DNA of 64,000 bases from Myotis daubentonii. Its lineage: Eukaryota > Chordata > Mammalia > Chiroptera > Vespertilionidae. The position numbers and the translations under genes are program-made. The stretch spans positions 11,816,145 to 11,880,144 of the forward strand of contig NC_081851.1 in assembly GCF_963259705.1 (NCBI RefSeq). The letters run 5' to 3'. Below are positions 45,076 to 58,360 of the stretch, piece by piece; within the stretch, counting starts at the first letter, position 1; the number at the start of each line of letters is the position of its first letter. The notes under the pieces were generated by a model, which was not told where the DNA came from, searched no databases, and worked only from the letters and a program-made list of their open reading frames with translations.

Positions 45076-46113
45076 CCTGAGGTACAGAGTGTTGTGTTAA
45101 TACTGGTAGGGTATAATAAATTATTTGATTTCTTTTTATATGGCAGACTATTGAATATTGTTAAACTATTGAAAGGATGGTCAGCTCAAGATGTGAAGTT
45201 TTATCCCACAACTGGTATAGTATTTCCTTTAAAATCATGTTCTACAACAGCATTGTTGGATATTTGAGATACTAGAGAAGTGAGGTTTGACTCTGTTTCA
45301 CTGATGTGGAGGGATCTAAGAAGGGGGCAGGCATGTGAGAAGGGAGTCATGTAGATTTCTTTAGTTAGGGCACCAGACATTCCATTGCATACTGAGCCAA
45401 CACTTTGAATAAGGACAAGGAGAAATCTGAATGGGGATTCTTTTCACAAAACTTTCTAAAACAGGCAAGGAAAAAAGAAGCTGATGTTTAATTTAGGTTT
45501 GCATTTCGGGGGTGGTATGGATGGTGGTCGCAGTCATGAGGAACAGGGTGTTGTGTTAGTGCTGGCAGTGTATAATAATGCATTTGATTTCCTTTTTAGA
45601 TGGTAGACTTTTGAATATTGTTAAACTATTGATAGGATGGTCAGCACAAGATCAGAAGTTTTATGCCACATCAAGTCCAGTTTTTCCTTTAACAACTTGG
45701 TCTAGAATATCATTGCTGGATATTTGAGATGCTAGAGAAGTGAGGTTTCACTCTGTTTCACTGATGATTCACTTTATGTTACATTTGCCCCATACATAAG
45801 TAAGATATTAGTAATAAGGGAGATTGGGTATGGTGTACATGGTTATTATCTTCACAATTTTTCTATAAATCTGGAACAATTCTAAAATAAAACATCCATT
45901 AAAAAACACTTAAAATCCTAGGAAATGGTACCAACTGAACATAGTGGAATGGACCATTGAAATGACAGGGTAGGATGGGAATTGTCTTAGAGGAAACACC
46001 ACCTCCCTGCCATATGCTGGAGTATAATGGAACTAGAGGAATTGAGAGAGAGAGGTCAGTTTTGCAAAAAAGTTTAGGATTGAGGAGGAACGTCTCTGTT
46101 CTATAACCAGAGT
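45076..46113. repeat. Satellite unit 4 (promoter block deleted)
   Basis: A from 45076 and B from about 45530. Sequence jumps at about 46110 from ATAACCAGAGTG to the next GTGGTCACAGTCATG, removing the block. Confidence 0.85.
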
Positions 46114-47505
46114 GGTCACAGTCATGAGGAACAGGGTGTTGTGTTACTGCTGGCAGTGTATAATAATGAACTTGATTTCCTTTTTACATGGTAGACTATT
46201 GAATATTGTTAAACTATAGAAAGGATTGCCAGCTCAAGAAGTGATGTTTTATCCCACAACTGGTATAGTTTTTCCTTTAACATCATGGTCTAGAACAGCA
46301 TTGTTGGATATTTGAGATACTAGAGAAGTGAGGTTTGACTCTGTTTCACTGATGGGGAGGGATCTATGGAGGGGCCAGGCATGTGAGAAGGGAGTAATGT
46401 AGATTTCTTTAGTTGGGGCACCAGACAATCCATTGCATACTGTGCCAACACTTTGAATAAGGACAAGGAGAAGTTTGAATGGGGAATTTTTTCTCAACAC
46501 TTTCTAATACTGGCAAGGAAAAAAAGAAGTTGATGTTTAATTTAGGTTTGGATGCGGGTGTTGTATGGATGGTGGTCGCAGTCATGAGGAACAGGTTGTT
46601 GTGTTAGTGCTGGCAGTGTATAAAAATGAATGAGGTTTCCTTTTTACATGGTAGACTATTGAATATTGTTAAACTATTGAAAGGATGGTCAGTTCAAGAT
46701 ATGAAGTTTTATGCCACATCAGGTCCAGTTTTTCCTTTAACAACTTGGTCTAGAACATCATTGCTGGATATTTGAGATACTATAGAAGTGAGGTTTCACT
46801 CTGTTTCACTGATGATTTACTTCATGTTACATTTGTCCCATACATAAGTAAGATATTAGTAATAAGGGAAATTCGATATGGTGTACATGGTTATTATCTT
46901 GACAATTTTTCAGTAAATCTGGAACTATTCTAAAATAAAACATCCATTAAAACAACACTCAAAATCGTAGAAATGGTAGCAACTGAACATAGTGGAATGG
47001 ACCACTGAAATGACGCGGGAGTATGGGAATTGTCTTAGAAGAAACACCAACTCCCTGCCATATGCTCGACTATATTAGAACTAGAGGAATTGAGAGAGGT
47101 CAGTTTAGGAAAAAAATTTAAGACTTAAGAGGAAGGTTCATTTCTATGTCCAGAGTGTGTGAGATTTCTGCATCCTCTGCCACCCCAGCGCCTCCTGGAT
47201 GGTCAAGCTGAGGCTTTGTGATGTCAAGCCACACCATGGCAACCACTGATTTTGGGCAAACACAGCTGAAGTGAGTGGCTCCTCATTAACCTAAAGAGTG
47301 TATATAGAGGTCAGGACACTTTCAGTAGTGTCTGTTGCCTTCAGAGAGATAAAATAAATAACACGATATTGAAGACTAGTACAGATAAGGAATAAGACAC
47401 CACACACAAGGATGGATGAAGAAACTGCAAGTACAAAAGTGAATTTATGTTTGTACTGTGGGGGAGGGGTAGGATGGATGGTGGTGGTCGCTGTCATGAG
47501 GAACA
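46114..47505. repeat. Satellite unit 5 (B/A hybrid, then B)
   Basis: Starts with a B-type head (TATAATAATGAACTTG) and turns A-type (TATCCCACAACTGGTATAG at 46248), then a B half from about 46570. Confidence 0.8.
47219..47306 (+). promoter_or_regulatory. Promoter-like block, unit 5
   Basis: CRE-like word at 47219, RFX half-site, TATATA at 47301 (82 bp). The inverted CCAAT reads GAGTGG. Confidence 0.45.
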
Positions 47506-48435
47506 GAGTGGTCGCAGTCATGAGGAATAGGGTGTTGTGTTAGTGCTGGCAGTGTATAAAAATGAATGAGATATCCTTTTTACATGGTAGATTATTGAAT
47601 ATTGTTAAACTATTGAAAGGATGGTCAATTCAAGATCTGAAATTTTATGCCCCTTCAGGTCCAGTTTTTCCTTTAACAACTTGGTCTAGAACGTCATTGC
47701 TGCATACTTGAGATACTATAGAAGTGAGGTTTCACTCAGTTTCACTGATGATTCACTTCATGTTAAATTTGCCCCATATATAAGTAAAATATTAGTAATA
47801 AGGGATATTCGGTATGGTGTACATGCTTATTATCTTCACAATTTTTCTGTAAATCTGGAACTATTCTAAAATAAAACATCCATTAAAACAACACTCAAAA
47901 TTCTAGGAAATGGTAGCAACTGAACATAGTGGAATGGACCACTGAAATGACAGGGGAGTACGGTAATTGTCTTAGAGGAAACACCACCTCCCTGCCATAT
48001 GCTGGAGTATAATAGAACTAGAGGAATTGAGAGAGGTCAGTTTAGGAAAAAAATTTTAGGAGTTAAGAGGAATGTTTCTGTTCTATAACCAGAGTGCCTG
48101 AGATTTCTGCATCCTCTGCCACCTCCGCGCCTCCTGGATGGTCAAGCTGAGGCTTTGTGATGTCAAGCCACACCATTGCAACCACTGATTTTCGACAAAC
48201 ACAGCTGAAGTGAGTGGCTCCTCATTAACCTAAAGAGTGTATATAGAGGCCAGGACCCTTTCAGTAGTGTCTGTTGCCTTAAGATAGATAAAATAAATAA
48301 GATGATATTGAAGACTAGTAGAGATAAGGAATAAGACTCCACACACAAGGATGGATGAAGAAACTGCAAGTACAAAAGTGAATTTATGTTTGTATTGTGG
48401 GGGGGGGGTGGGATGGATGGTGGTGGTCGCAGTCA
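47506..48435. repeat. Satellite unit 6 (B half only)
   Basis: Only a B half (TATAAAAATGAATGAG at 47553), 0.93 kb. Confidence 0.85.
48158..48245 (+). promoter_or_regulatory. Promoter-like block, unit 6
   Basis: CRE-like word at 48158, RFX half-site changed to CCATTGCAACC, TATATA at 48240 (82 bp). Inverted CCAAT reads GAGTGG. Confidence 0.4.
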
Positions 48436-49017
48436 TGAGGAACGGAGTGTAGTGTTAATGCTGGCAATGTATAATAAAGAATTTGATTTCCTTTTTACAT
48501 GGCAGACTATTGTATATTGTTAAACTATTGAAAGGATGGTCAGCTCAAGATGTGAAGTTTTATACCACAACTGGTATAGTTTTTCCTTTAACATCATGTT
48601 CTAGAACAGCATTGTTGGATATTTGAGATACTAGAGAAGTGAGGTTTGACTCTGTTTCCTGATGGGGAGGGATCTAAGGAGGGGGAGGCATGTGAGAAGG
48701 GAGTCATGTAGATTTCGTTAATTGGGGCCCCAGACAAGCCATTGCATACTGAGCCAGACACTTTGGATAAGGACAAGGAGAAGTCTGAATGGGGATTTTT
48801 CCTCAACACTTTCTAATACTGACAAGGAAAAAAGAAGCTGATGTTTAATTTAGGTTTGGATTGGGGCTGTGGTATGGATGGTGGTCGCAGTCATGAGGAA
48901 CAGGGTGGTCGCAGTCATGAGGAACAGGGTGTTGTGTTAGTGGTGTTAGTGTATAATAATGAATTTGATTTCCTTTTTACATTGTAGACTATTGAATATT
49001 GTTAAACTATTGAAAGG

Positions 49018-50922
49018 GGAGAGGGAAAATGGCGGAGGTATAAGCAGATGTGTCCTGTGCCTTGTCCTGGAGCAGATAAGGGAGAGCAGCTGAAAAGTGT
49101 AACATTCAGCCTGAATGGGCATAGGATTTTCAGCTGAGAGACTGTCTGCAGCTAGGAAAGACCGAGAACCCCCAGGAAAAAAAAAAAGGAGGGTTGGAGA
49201 CTGTGGCTGAAGCCTCTTGTGGTGCACCAGCTAAGCAGCGGAGACTGTGCCATCTTGGGTGTTTGTTGCTGGCATCCAGAGACCAGCTACTAACCTGGAA
49301 ACAAGATATCTCAAGCAGCTTGACTGCGTGAACTCAGAGGAGCACTGCTTCTCACGGAAAGGTTGGACATCCCCTAAAGGTGCGGTTTGCAGTTAGGGTT
49401 GGAGGGAGGACCCAGCCTGCGCGTGCGGGGCGGAGTCTGCGCCCCACAGAGTCCGCAGCTGTTGGGACCAGCATGACCCGCGAGTGGGGAGGGGGCCCCA
49501 CAGGGCTGCTGGCAGAAGGGAATGCGAAAAATGAGCCCATAGCTGGACTGGATGTAAAGGAGCAGCCTTGGACTTTGCAAATCTGCTGGCTGCTTGGTGC
49601 CATGGGCGAGTGGGCATGTGGAAACTGGGCGCGGAGACTGTGCGCAGACCTGGAAGGTGGAGGCTTGCGAATTCGCACAACTATCAGGCTCTTGTTACAG
49701 TTCCCCTTTGATCAGTGCATTTGATTATTAAACCCAGTGCATGGGATTCCCCAGTTGGGGTCATTCGCAGAGCCTGTAGGGGAAAGTTCTTTTTGGGGAG
49801 CCTGGGAAACAGCGGACAGTGGCAAGGAACCAGCTCTGGGCAGTGGTCTTTCCCGAATCAGTTCCAAATACCATAGAGAAAAACAAAAACAAAACCCTAC
49901 TGATAGAGAGGACTAATAGCCTCGGAGGTCAATCCAGACACACTGCCACCCAGAGGCAGAGCCACGATCTGTCTCTTCTGTGATCACAAATAAAGGCAGT
50001 CTGGTAAACAAATACAACCTGCCTTAAAATCAGGTCTGTGGTTTACTGCACTGAGGGACAGTGTATCGCAGGGAAGTTCAACACTCCCCTGAATGCCTGG
50101 CAGGACTGAGGCGTGCCAAAAAGAAGAGTGGAAGATCTGAAGCACCTTCACTTCCGAATATTTTTATATATATTTTTTTAAATTCTTTTTTCACCATTTC
50201 ATCAAGAACCTATTTTATTTTATTTTTATTTTTATTTTTTATTTTTTTCATCACCTGATTCTACCTTTTTAATTACTACATTTTTTAACCAGTATTATTG
50301 CTATCCTTTTACCATTTTTTTCAAGTGTCATTTTATTTATTATTATTTTTTTTTTTATTTTTCTTCATTTTATTTTGGGATTAGCGTTCTACACTCTATT
50401 TTCATCGTTCCTTTAGCATCATTTCTCTCTATCTCACATTTACCCTCAAGCCAAAACTCTCTTCCTCACTTTTCCCCTTTTGTTGTCCTGTTTCTCTTAC
50501 CCTATTCCTGCTTTGGATTTTACCTATTCCTTCTTTCTACCCACTGTCTAAATTTCACCCTACTTATATATCTAACTTCTAATCCCTCGCTCTCCCCATA
50601 CAAATAGCCTCTTCCCCACCTCTATTTCATTCTCTTAATTTTTTTTTGTTGTTGTTGTTGTTTTTTTGGTCTTTTTTTTTTTTAACTCTCCCTTTTCCCA
50701 ATCTCATTTCGGCACTCCTTTTTGTTTTTTATTTTTCTCTTTAATCTTTTTCTCTTTTTTCTTCTTTATCCCCTAATTCTCTTCGCATTGGGGTCACGTT
50801 TATTTGGGGTTATTAATATCGTGAATGCATTTAGTTCGGTGCCTTGTACGTTGTGCCTTGTTGTGTTGTATTTTGTGCCTTTGAATCAGCGCAGCAGAGA
50901 GAGAACTACATAACCAAACACC
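49018..50922 (+). promoter_or_regulatory. L1 5' UTR (plus-strand L1)
   Basis: About 1.9 kb before ORF1: a GC-rich first part (49380-49700) and a T-rich second part (50160-50800). It aligns with the reverse of 19151-21156. Known to be the internal promoter region in L1s. Confidence 0.75.
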
Positions 50923-51851
50923 TTGAGAAGAGAAATCATGGTGAAACAAAGAGCCAACCCAAATATGAAAGAAAAACACGCATCATCAGAAAAGGAAGTA
51001 AATGAAATGGAGGCAATGGAGGCAAGCAACCTGTCAGAGAAAGAATTCAGAGTAATGGCCATAAGGTGGATGAAAAGAATGGAAGACCAATTCAACAATA
51101 TGTGTAGGAACCAAGAGGAAATGAAGAAGAACCAAGAGGAAATGAAGAGAAACCAAGAAGAAATGAAAAACAACATCACTGCCATAAAGAACTCAATAGA
51201 AAGCATCAACAGTAGACTAGAAGAAGCAGAGGACCGCATCAGCGAGCTAGAAGACAAGGTAGAAAAAAATACCCAAACAGAACAGCTTCTAGAAAAAAAA
51301 AAATTAGAAAGCAGGAAGAGAGCCTAAGAGAACTCTGGGACAATGCTAAACGAAACAACATCCGAATAATAGGGGTGCCAGAAGGAGAGGAAACTGAGCA
51401 AGGAATAGAAAACCTGTTTGAAAAAATAGTAACAGAAAATTTCCCTGATATAGGGAGGAAAAAACTCACACAAATCCAAGAAGCTCACAGAGTCCCAAAC
51501 AAAATGAACCCGAAAAGACCGACACCAAGGCACATAATAATTAAATTGGCAAACACCAACGACAAAGCAAGAATCTTAAAAGCAGCCAGAGAGAGACAGA
51601 AACTTACCTACAAAGGATCCCCCATCAGACTAGCGACCGATTTCTCAACAGAAACACATCAGGCAAGAAGGGAATGGAATGAAATATACAAAGTCATGCA
51701 AAGGAAGGGTCTGAATCCAAGAATACTATACCCAGCGAGGCTATCAATCAAAATTGAGGGTCAAATCAGGAGCTTCACAGACAAAAACGGTCTACAGGAG
51801 TTTATTACAACCAAACCAGCAATGCAAGAAATGCTAAAGGGTCTGCTGTAA
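50923..51851 (+). pseudogene. L1 ORF1, frameshifted in an A-run
   Basis: The first frame has a basic start and a coiled coil with three NQEEMK-type heptads (about residues 65-90; MKKNQEEMKRNQEEMKNN), then EDRISELEDKVEKNTQ. It shifts at an A11 run at about 51293-51303. The second frame from 51375 has the RRM-like core and C-terminal domain (RILYPARLSIKIEGQIRSFT) and the normal end EMLKGLL. A single indel in the A-run is the only lesion I see. Confidence 0.9.
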
Positions 51852-51900
51852 ATAGAAAAAAACAGGAAACAAAGAAGGAACGCAGCGGTAAAGAACAAAA

Positions 51901-52659
51901 ATGGCGACTAACAAGTTTCTATCAATAATAACTTTAAATGTAAATGGATTAAATTCCCCAGTCAAAAGGCATAGGGTAAATGAGTGGATAAGAAAACATG
52001 ACCCATATATCTGCTGTCTACAAGAAACCCACCTCAGAAAAAAAGACGCACACAGACTGATGGTGAAGGGATGGAAAAAGGTTTTTCAGGCCAATGGAAG
52101 TGAAAAAAAAGCCGGGGTAGCAATACTTATATCTGACAAATTAGATCTCAAAGTGAAGGACATAAAAAGAGATCAAGAAGGCCACTTCATAATACTAAAC
52201 GGAGCAGTCCAACAAGAAGAAATAACTCTGGTAAATATATATGCACCCAATATAGGAGCACCCAAATACGTAAGAAATCTTCTGGAGAAGATCAAGGGAG
52301 AGATTGACAGCAATACAATCATAGTAGGGGACCTTAACACCCCATTATCTCCACTGGACAAATCCTCTAAACAGAAACTCAGCAAAGAAACATCAATCCT
52401 AAATGACTCACCAGATCAGATGGAATTAATTGACATCTTCAGAACATTTCACCCCAAAGCCACAGAATATACATTCTCCTCAGGTGCACATTTGTCATCT
52501 TCAAAGATAGACCATATATTGGGTCACAAACAAAGTCTCTTCAAATTCAAGAAAATTGAAATCATATCAAGTATCTTCTCAGACCACAAAGGCATAAAAC
52601 TGGAAATCAACTACAACAAAAACAATCCAAAAAAAATCAAACACATGGAGACTAAATAG
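51901..52659 (+). CDS. L1 ORF2 endonuclease part, open (252 aa)
   Basis: An apurinic-type endonuclease that nicks the genomic target. The whole fold is open: LNVNGLN (about residue 14), QETHL (about 43), YAPN (about 117), GDLNTP (about 145; usually GDFN) and SDHKGIK (about 230) with the catalytic His. The frame then shifts near 52640 (HMETK*), so it is cut from the reverse transcriptase. Confidence 0.88.
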   Translation: MATNKFLSIITLNVNGLNSPVKRHRVNEWIRKHDPYICCLQETHLRKKDAHRLMVKGWKKVFQANGSEKKAGVAILISDKLDLKVKDIKRDQEGHFIILNGAVQQEEITLVNIYAPNIGAPKYVRNLLEKIKGEIDSNTIIVGDLNTPLSPLDKSSKQKLSKETSILNDSPDQMELIDIFRTFHPKATEYTFSSGAHLSSSKIDHILGHKQSLFKFKKIEIISSIFSDHKGIKLEINYNKNNPKKIKHMETK

Positions 52660-55600
52660 CATGCTATTAAACAACGACTGGGTCACCAGTGAGATCAAAG
52701 AAGAGTAAAAAATCATCATGGGAACAAATGAGAATGAAAACACAACAATCCAAAACCTATGGGACACAGCAAAAGCAGTCTTGAGAGGGAAGTTCATAGC
52801 TCTACAAGCCTACTGCAAGAAACAAGAAACAATGAGAATAAATGACCTAACTCTACAACTCGAAGAATTAGAAAGAGAGCAACAAAAAAGCCCACTGTAA
52901 GCAGAAGGAAGGAAATAACAAAGATCAGAGCGGAGATAAATGACATAGAGACCAAAAAAACAATACAAAAGTTCAACAAAACCAAGAGCTGCTTCTTTGA
53001 AAGGATAAACAAGATTGATACACCTCTATCCAGGCTCACCAAGAAACAAAGAGAGAGGACACAAATAAACAAAATCAGAAATGAAAGAGGAGAAATAACA
53101 ACAGACCCCATAGAAATACAAATGATTGTTAGAAAATACTATGAACAACTCTACTCCAACACACTAGGCAACCTGGAGGAAATGGACATATTCCTAGATA
53201 AATACAACCTTCCAAAACTTAACCAGGAAGAATCTAAAAATCTCAATAGGCCAATAACTATGGAGTAAATCGAAGCAGTAATCAAAAAGCTTCCAGCAAA
53301 CAAAAGCCCGGGGCCAGATGGCTTCACAGGGGAGTTTTACCAAACATTCAAGGAAGACCTAAAACCTATCCTCCTCAGACTATGTCAAAAGATCCAAGAG
53401 GAAGGAGCACTTCCCAGCTCATTCTATGAAGCCAACATCACCCTAATCCCAAAACCAGATAAAGACAATACAATGAAAGAGAGTTATAGGCCAATATTCC
53501 TCATGAACATAGATGCCAAAATCCTCAACAAAATCCTAGCAAATCGGATCCAGCAATACATCAAAAAGATCATACACCATGACCAAGTAGGATTTACCCC
53601 AGGGATGCAAGGATGGTACAATATCCGCAAATCAATAAATGTGATACATCACATAAACAAATTGAGAGAAAAAAACCACATAGTCATATCAATTGATGCG
53701 GAAAAAAGCATTTGACAAAATCCAACACTCTTTCTTGATAAAAACTCTCAGCAAGATAGGAATTGAGGGATCATACCTCAACATAATAAAAGCCATATAT
53801 GACAAACCCACAGCCAACATCATAATCAATGGGCAAAAACTAAAACCATTCCCCCTAAAAACAGGAACAAGACAGGGATGCCCCCTCTCACCACTCCTGT
53901 TCAACATAGTACTGGAAGTACTAGCCATTGCGATCAGACACGAAGAAGAAATAAAAGGCATCCAGATTGGAAAAGAAGTAAAACTATCCTTATTTGCAGA
54001 TGACATGATACTGTACATACAGAACCCTAAAGACTCCATCAAAGAATTATTAGACTTAATAAATGAATTCGGCAATGTAGCAGGATACAAAATTAATGCT
54101 AAGAAATCCATGGCATTTCTTTACACCAATAGTGAACTTACAGAAAGTGAAACTACAGAAGCAATCCCATTTACCATTGCACCAAAAAAATTAAAATACC
54201 TAGGAATAAACTTAACTAAGGAGGTAAAAGACTTATATCCTGAAAACTACAGGACACTGAAAAAAGAGATAGAGGAAGACATAAACAGATGGAAGAATAT
54301 ACCGTGTTCATGGATTGGTAGAATCAACATCATCAAAATGTCCATACTACCCAAAGCAATTTATAGATTCAATGCAATCCCCATTAAATTACCAACGGCA
54401 TATTTCACAAATCTAGAACGAACGTTCCAAAAATTCATCTGGAATAAAAAAAGACCCCGAATAGCTGCAACAATCCTGAGAAAGAACAAAGTAGTTGGGA
54501 TCTCAATACCAGATATCAAACTGTATTACAAAGCCACTGTTCTTAAAACAGCTTGGTACTGGCACAAGAACAGACATATAGGTCAATGGAATAGAATAGA
54601 GACCCCAGAAATCGACCCAAACCACTATGCCCAATTAATATTCGACAAAGGAGGCAAGAGCATACAATGGAGTCAAGACAGTCTTTTCAATAAATTGTGT
54701 TGGAAAAATTAGACAGATACATGCAAAAGGATGAAACTAGATCACCAACTCACACCATACACAAAAATAAACTCAAAATGGATAAAAGACTTAAACGTAA
54801 GACGGGAAACCATAAAAATACTAGAGGAATCCACAGGCAGCGAAATTGCAAACATATGCCGAAGAAATTTCTTCTCTGATAATGCTCCTAGGGCAATGGA
54901 AACTAAAGAGAAAATAAACAAATGGGACTACATCAAAATAAAAAGCTTTTGCACAGCAAAGGCAACCATCAACAAAACAACAAGAAGACCCACTACATGG
55001 GAGAACATATTTGCCAATGATACCACCCATAAGGGTTTAATTTCCAACATTTACAGGGATCTCATGAAACTTAATAAAAGGAAGATAAACAATCCAATAA
55101 AAAAATGGGCAACGGACCTAGATAGACACTTTTCGAAAGAGGACATACAGAAGGCCGAAAGACATATGAAAACATGCTCAAAGTCACTAATTATATGAGA
55201 GATGCAAATCAAAACGACAATGCATTATCATCTCACACCTGTCAGAATGGCTATCATCAACAAATCAACAAACAACAAGTGTTGGAGAGGATGTGGAGAA
55301 AAAGGAACCCTTCTGCACTGCTGGTGGGAATGCAGACTGGTGCAGCCACTGTGGAGAACAGTATGGAGCTACCTCAGAAGACTAAAAAAGGATCTCCCAT
55401 TTGACCCAGTGATCCCACTACTAGGAATATATCCCAAGAAACCAGAAACGCCAATTAGAAAGGATATATGCACCCCTATGTTCATAGCAGCACAATTCAC
55501 CATAGCTAAGATTTGGAAACAGCCTAAGTGCCCATCAGCAGATGAGTGGATTAGAAAACTGTGGTACATATACACAATGGAATACTATGCTGCGGTAAAA

Positions 55601-55728
55601 AAAAAAAAAAGGAACTCTTGCCTTTTGCAACAGCATGGATGGACCTGGAGAGCATTATGCTAAGTGAAATAAGCCAGTCAGAGAAAGATAAATACCACAT
55701 GATCTCACTCATTTGTGGATTATAGAGA
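52640..55728 (+). pseudogene. L1 ORF2 reverse transcriptase and C-terminal part, broken
   Basis: Visible lesions: frameshift near 52640, stop near 52706 (EE*K), frameshift near 52898, stop at 53266 (ME*IEA), frameshift in an A-run near 53705, frameshift at 54712 and another in an A-run near 55600. The longest open part (53693-54712) holds [14 protein letters not shown] and an intact FADD catalytic box in [13 protein letters not shown], then the thumb region. The Cys/His end ([18 protein letters not shown]) is at about 55280-55333. Confidence 0.92.
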
Positions 55729-56010
55729 ACAACATAGACTGATGAAAAGGGACAGACAGAAAGACTGAGAAACAGCAATCAGGCTATCAATCCTTACAGG
55801 GAAAGTAGGGGAGGGCGGGGGTAAGAGGAAGAGATCAACAGAAGGACTTGTATACATGTATATAAGCCAAACCAATGGACATGGACAACGGGGGGATGGG
55901 AGCATGAGTTTGTGTGTGTGGAGGAGGTTGGGGGTTAATGGGGGGGATGAGGACACATTTGTAATACCTTAACTAAAAAAAAAAAACAAACAAAGAAACA
56001 AAAAAAACAC

Positions 56011-56092
56011 CAAAAGCCCAACAATTGAAGAATGAGCAATGTATATAAATAGACATTTTTTAAAAATAAGTAAATAAATTCATTTCAAAAGT
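56011..56092 (+). other. 3'-transduced segment of the plus-strand L1
   Basis: Non-L1 sequence between the L1's own A-rich end and a second poly(A) (56093-56116) inside the target repeat. It carries AATAAA at 56073-56078, 14 bp before the second poly(A), as a used downstream signal should. Confidence 0.8.
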
Positions 56093-56674
56093 AAAAAAAA
56101 AAACCAAAAAACAAAAAAACTATTGAAAGGATGGTCAGTTCCAGATCTGAAGTTTATGCCACATAAGGTCCAGTATTTACTTTAACAACTTGGTCTAGAA
56201 CATCATTGCTGGATATCTGAGATGCTAGAGAAGTGAGGTTTCACTCTAACTGTTTCACTGATGATTCACTTCATGTTACATTAGCCCCATACATAAGTAA
56301 GGAATTGGTAATAAGGGATGTTTGGGTATGGTGTACATGGTTATTATCTTCACAGTTTTTATGTAAATCTGCAACTCTTCTACAATGAAACATCCATTAA
56401 AACAACACACAAAATCCTAGGAAATGGTAGCAACTGAACATAGTGGAATGAACCACTGAAATGATGGGGGAGTATGGGAATTGTCCTAGAGGAAACACCA
56501 CCTCCCTGCCATAAGCTGGACTATAATGGAACTAGAGGAATTGAGAGAGAGAGGTCATTTTAGGAAAAAAATTTAGGAGTGAAGGGGACGGTCTCTGTTC
56601 TATAACCAGAGTGTCTGAGATTTCTGCATCCTCTGCCACCCCGGCCCCTCCTGGATGGTCAAGCTGAGGCTTTG

Positions 56675-56755
56675 TGATGTCAAGCCAAACCATGGCAACC
56701 ACAGATTTTGGGGAAACAGAGCCTTGGCTCCTGCTTAACCTAAAGAGAATATATA
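56675..56755 (+). promoter_or_regulatory. Promoter-like block, unit 7
   Basis: CRE-like word at 56675, RFX half-site and TATATA at 56750. A 7-bp deletion next to the CCAAT position shortens the spacing to 75 bp. Confidence 0.45.
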
Positions 56756-56945
56756 GAGGCCAGGACACTTTCAGTAGTGTCTGTTGCCTTAAGATAGCTA
56801 AAATTAATAAGATGATATTGAAGACTAGTAGAGATAAGGAAAAAGACTCTACACACAAGGATGGATGAAGAAACTGCAAGTACAAAAGTGAATTTATGTT
56901 TGTATTGCGGGGGAGGGTGGGATGGATGGTGGTGGTCGCAGCCAT

Positions 56946-58360
56946 GAGGAACTGAGTGTTGTGTTAATGTTGACAGTGTATAATGAATTGTTTGATTTCC
57001 TTTTTACATGGCAGACTATTGAATGTTATTAAACTATTAAAAGGATGGTCAGCTCAAGATGTAAAGTTTTATCCCACAACTGGTATAGTTTTTCCTTTAA
57101 CATCATGGTCTCGAACAGCATTGTTGGATATTTGAGATACTAGAGAAGTGAGGATTGACGCTGTTTCAATGATGGGGAGGGATGTAAGGAGGGGGCAGGC
57201 ATGAGAGAAGGGAATAGTGTACATTTCTTTAGTTGGGGCACCAGACAAGCCATTGTATACTGAGCCAACACTTTGAATAAGGACAAGAAGAAGTCTGAAT
57301 GGGGATTTTTTTTTTCTCAAAACTTTCTAATACTGGCAAGGAAAAAAGAAGCTGATGTTAAATTTAAGTTTGGATTGTGGGGGGGGTTGTAAGGATGGTG
57401 GTCGCAGACATGAGGAACAGGGTGGTTGCAGTCATGAGGAACAGGGTGTTGTGTTAGTGCTGGCAGTGTATAAATATGACTTTGATTTCCTTTTTACATG
57501 GTAGACTATTGAATATAGTTAAACTATTGAAAGGATGGTCAGCTCAATATCTGAAGTTTTATGCCACATCAGGTCCAGTTTTCCCTTTAACTACTTGGTC
57601 TAGAACATCATTGCTGTATATTTGAGATGCTAGAAAAGTGAGGTTTCACTCTGTTTCTTTGATGATTCACTTCATGGTACATTTGCCCCTTACATAAGTA
57701 AGATATTAGATATAAGGGAAATTGGGTATGGTGTACATGGTTATTATCTTCACAGTTTTTCTGTAAATCTGGAACTATTCTAAAACAAAACATCCATTAA
57801 AGCAACACTCAAAATCCTAGGAAATGGTACCAACTGAACATAGTGGAATGGACCGCTGAAATGACGGAGGACTATGGGAATTGTCTTAGAGGAAACACCA
57901 CCTCCCTGCCATATGCTGGACTATAATGGAACTAGAGGACTTGAGAGAGAGAGAGAGAGGTCAGTTTAGGAAAATATTTCAGGAGTGAAGAGGAAGGTCT
58001 CTGTTCTATAACCAGTGTGTCTGAGATTTCTTCATCCTCTGCCACCCCGGCCCCTCCTGGATGGTCAAGCTGAGGCTTTGTGATGTCAAGCCACACCATG
58101 GCAACCACAGATTTTGGGCAAACAGAGCTGAAGTGATTGGCTCCTCCTTAACCTAAAGAGAATATATGGAGGCCAGGATCCTTTAAGTAGTGTCTCTTGC
58201 CTTAAATTAGCTAAAATCAGTAAGATGATATTGAAGACTAGTAGAGATAAGGAAAAAGACACTACACACAAGGATGGATGAAGAAACTGCAAGTACAAAA
58301 GTGAATTTATGTTTGTATTGGGGTGGGAGAGGGGGATGGATGGTGGTGGTCGCAGCCATG
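56946..58360. repeat. Satellite unit 8 (A+B)
   Basis: A from 56946, B from about 57400; block at 58081-58168. Confidence 0.88.
58081..58168 (+). promoter_or_regulatory. Promoter-like block, unit 8
   Basis: CRE-like word at 58081, RFX half-site, inverted CCAAT GATTGG; the TATA reads TATATGG at 58163 (82 bp). Confidence 0.45.

Larger units (their letters stand above)
49018..56116 (+). mobile_element. Full-length LINE-1 in the satellite, inactivated
   Basis: AAACTATTGAAAGG flanks it exactly at 49004-49017 and 56117-56130. The 5' UTR begins near GGAGAGGGAAAATGGCGGAG (YY1-like ATGGCGG). ORF1 (50923-51851, frameshifted), ORF2 (51901 to about 55728, several lesions), 3' UTR with an A-rich tail at 55975-56010, then a transduced segment and a second A-rich tail. 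Same L1 subfamily as the minus-strand copy at 13873-21156. Confidence 0.95.
48436..56945. repeat. Satellite unit 7 (A+B, split by an L1)
   Basis: A from 48436, B from about 48905. The B half is cut at 49017 by the L1 and resumes at 56117. Without the L1 and one target repeat the unit is about 1.4 kb. Confidence 0.85.
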
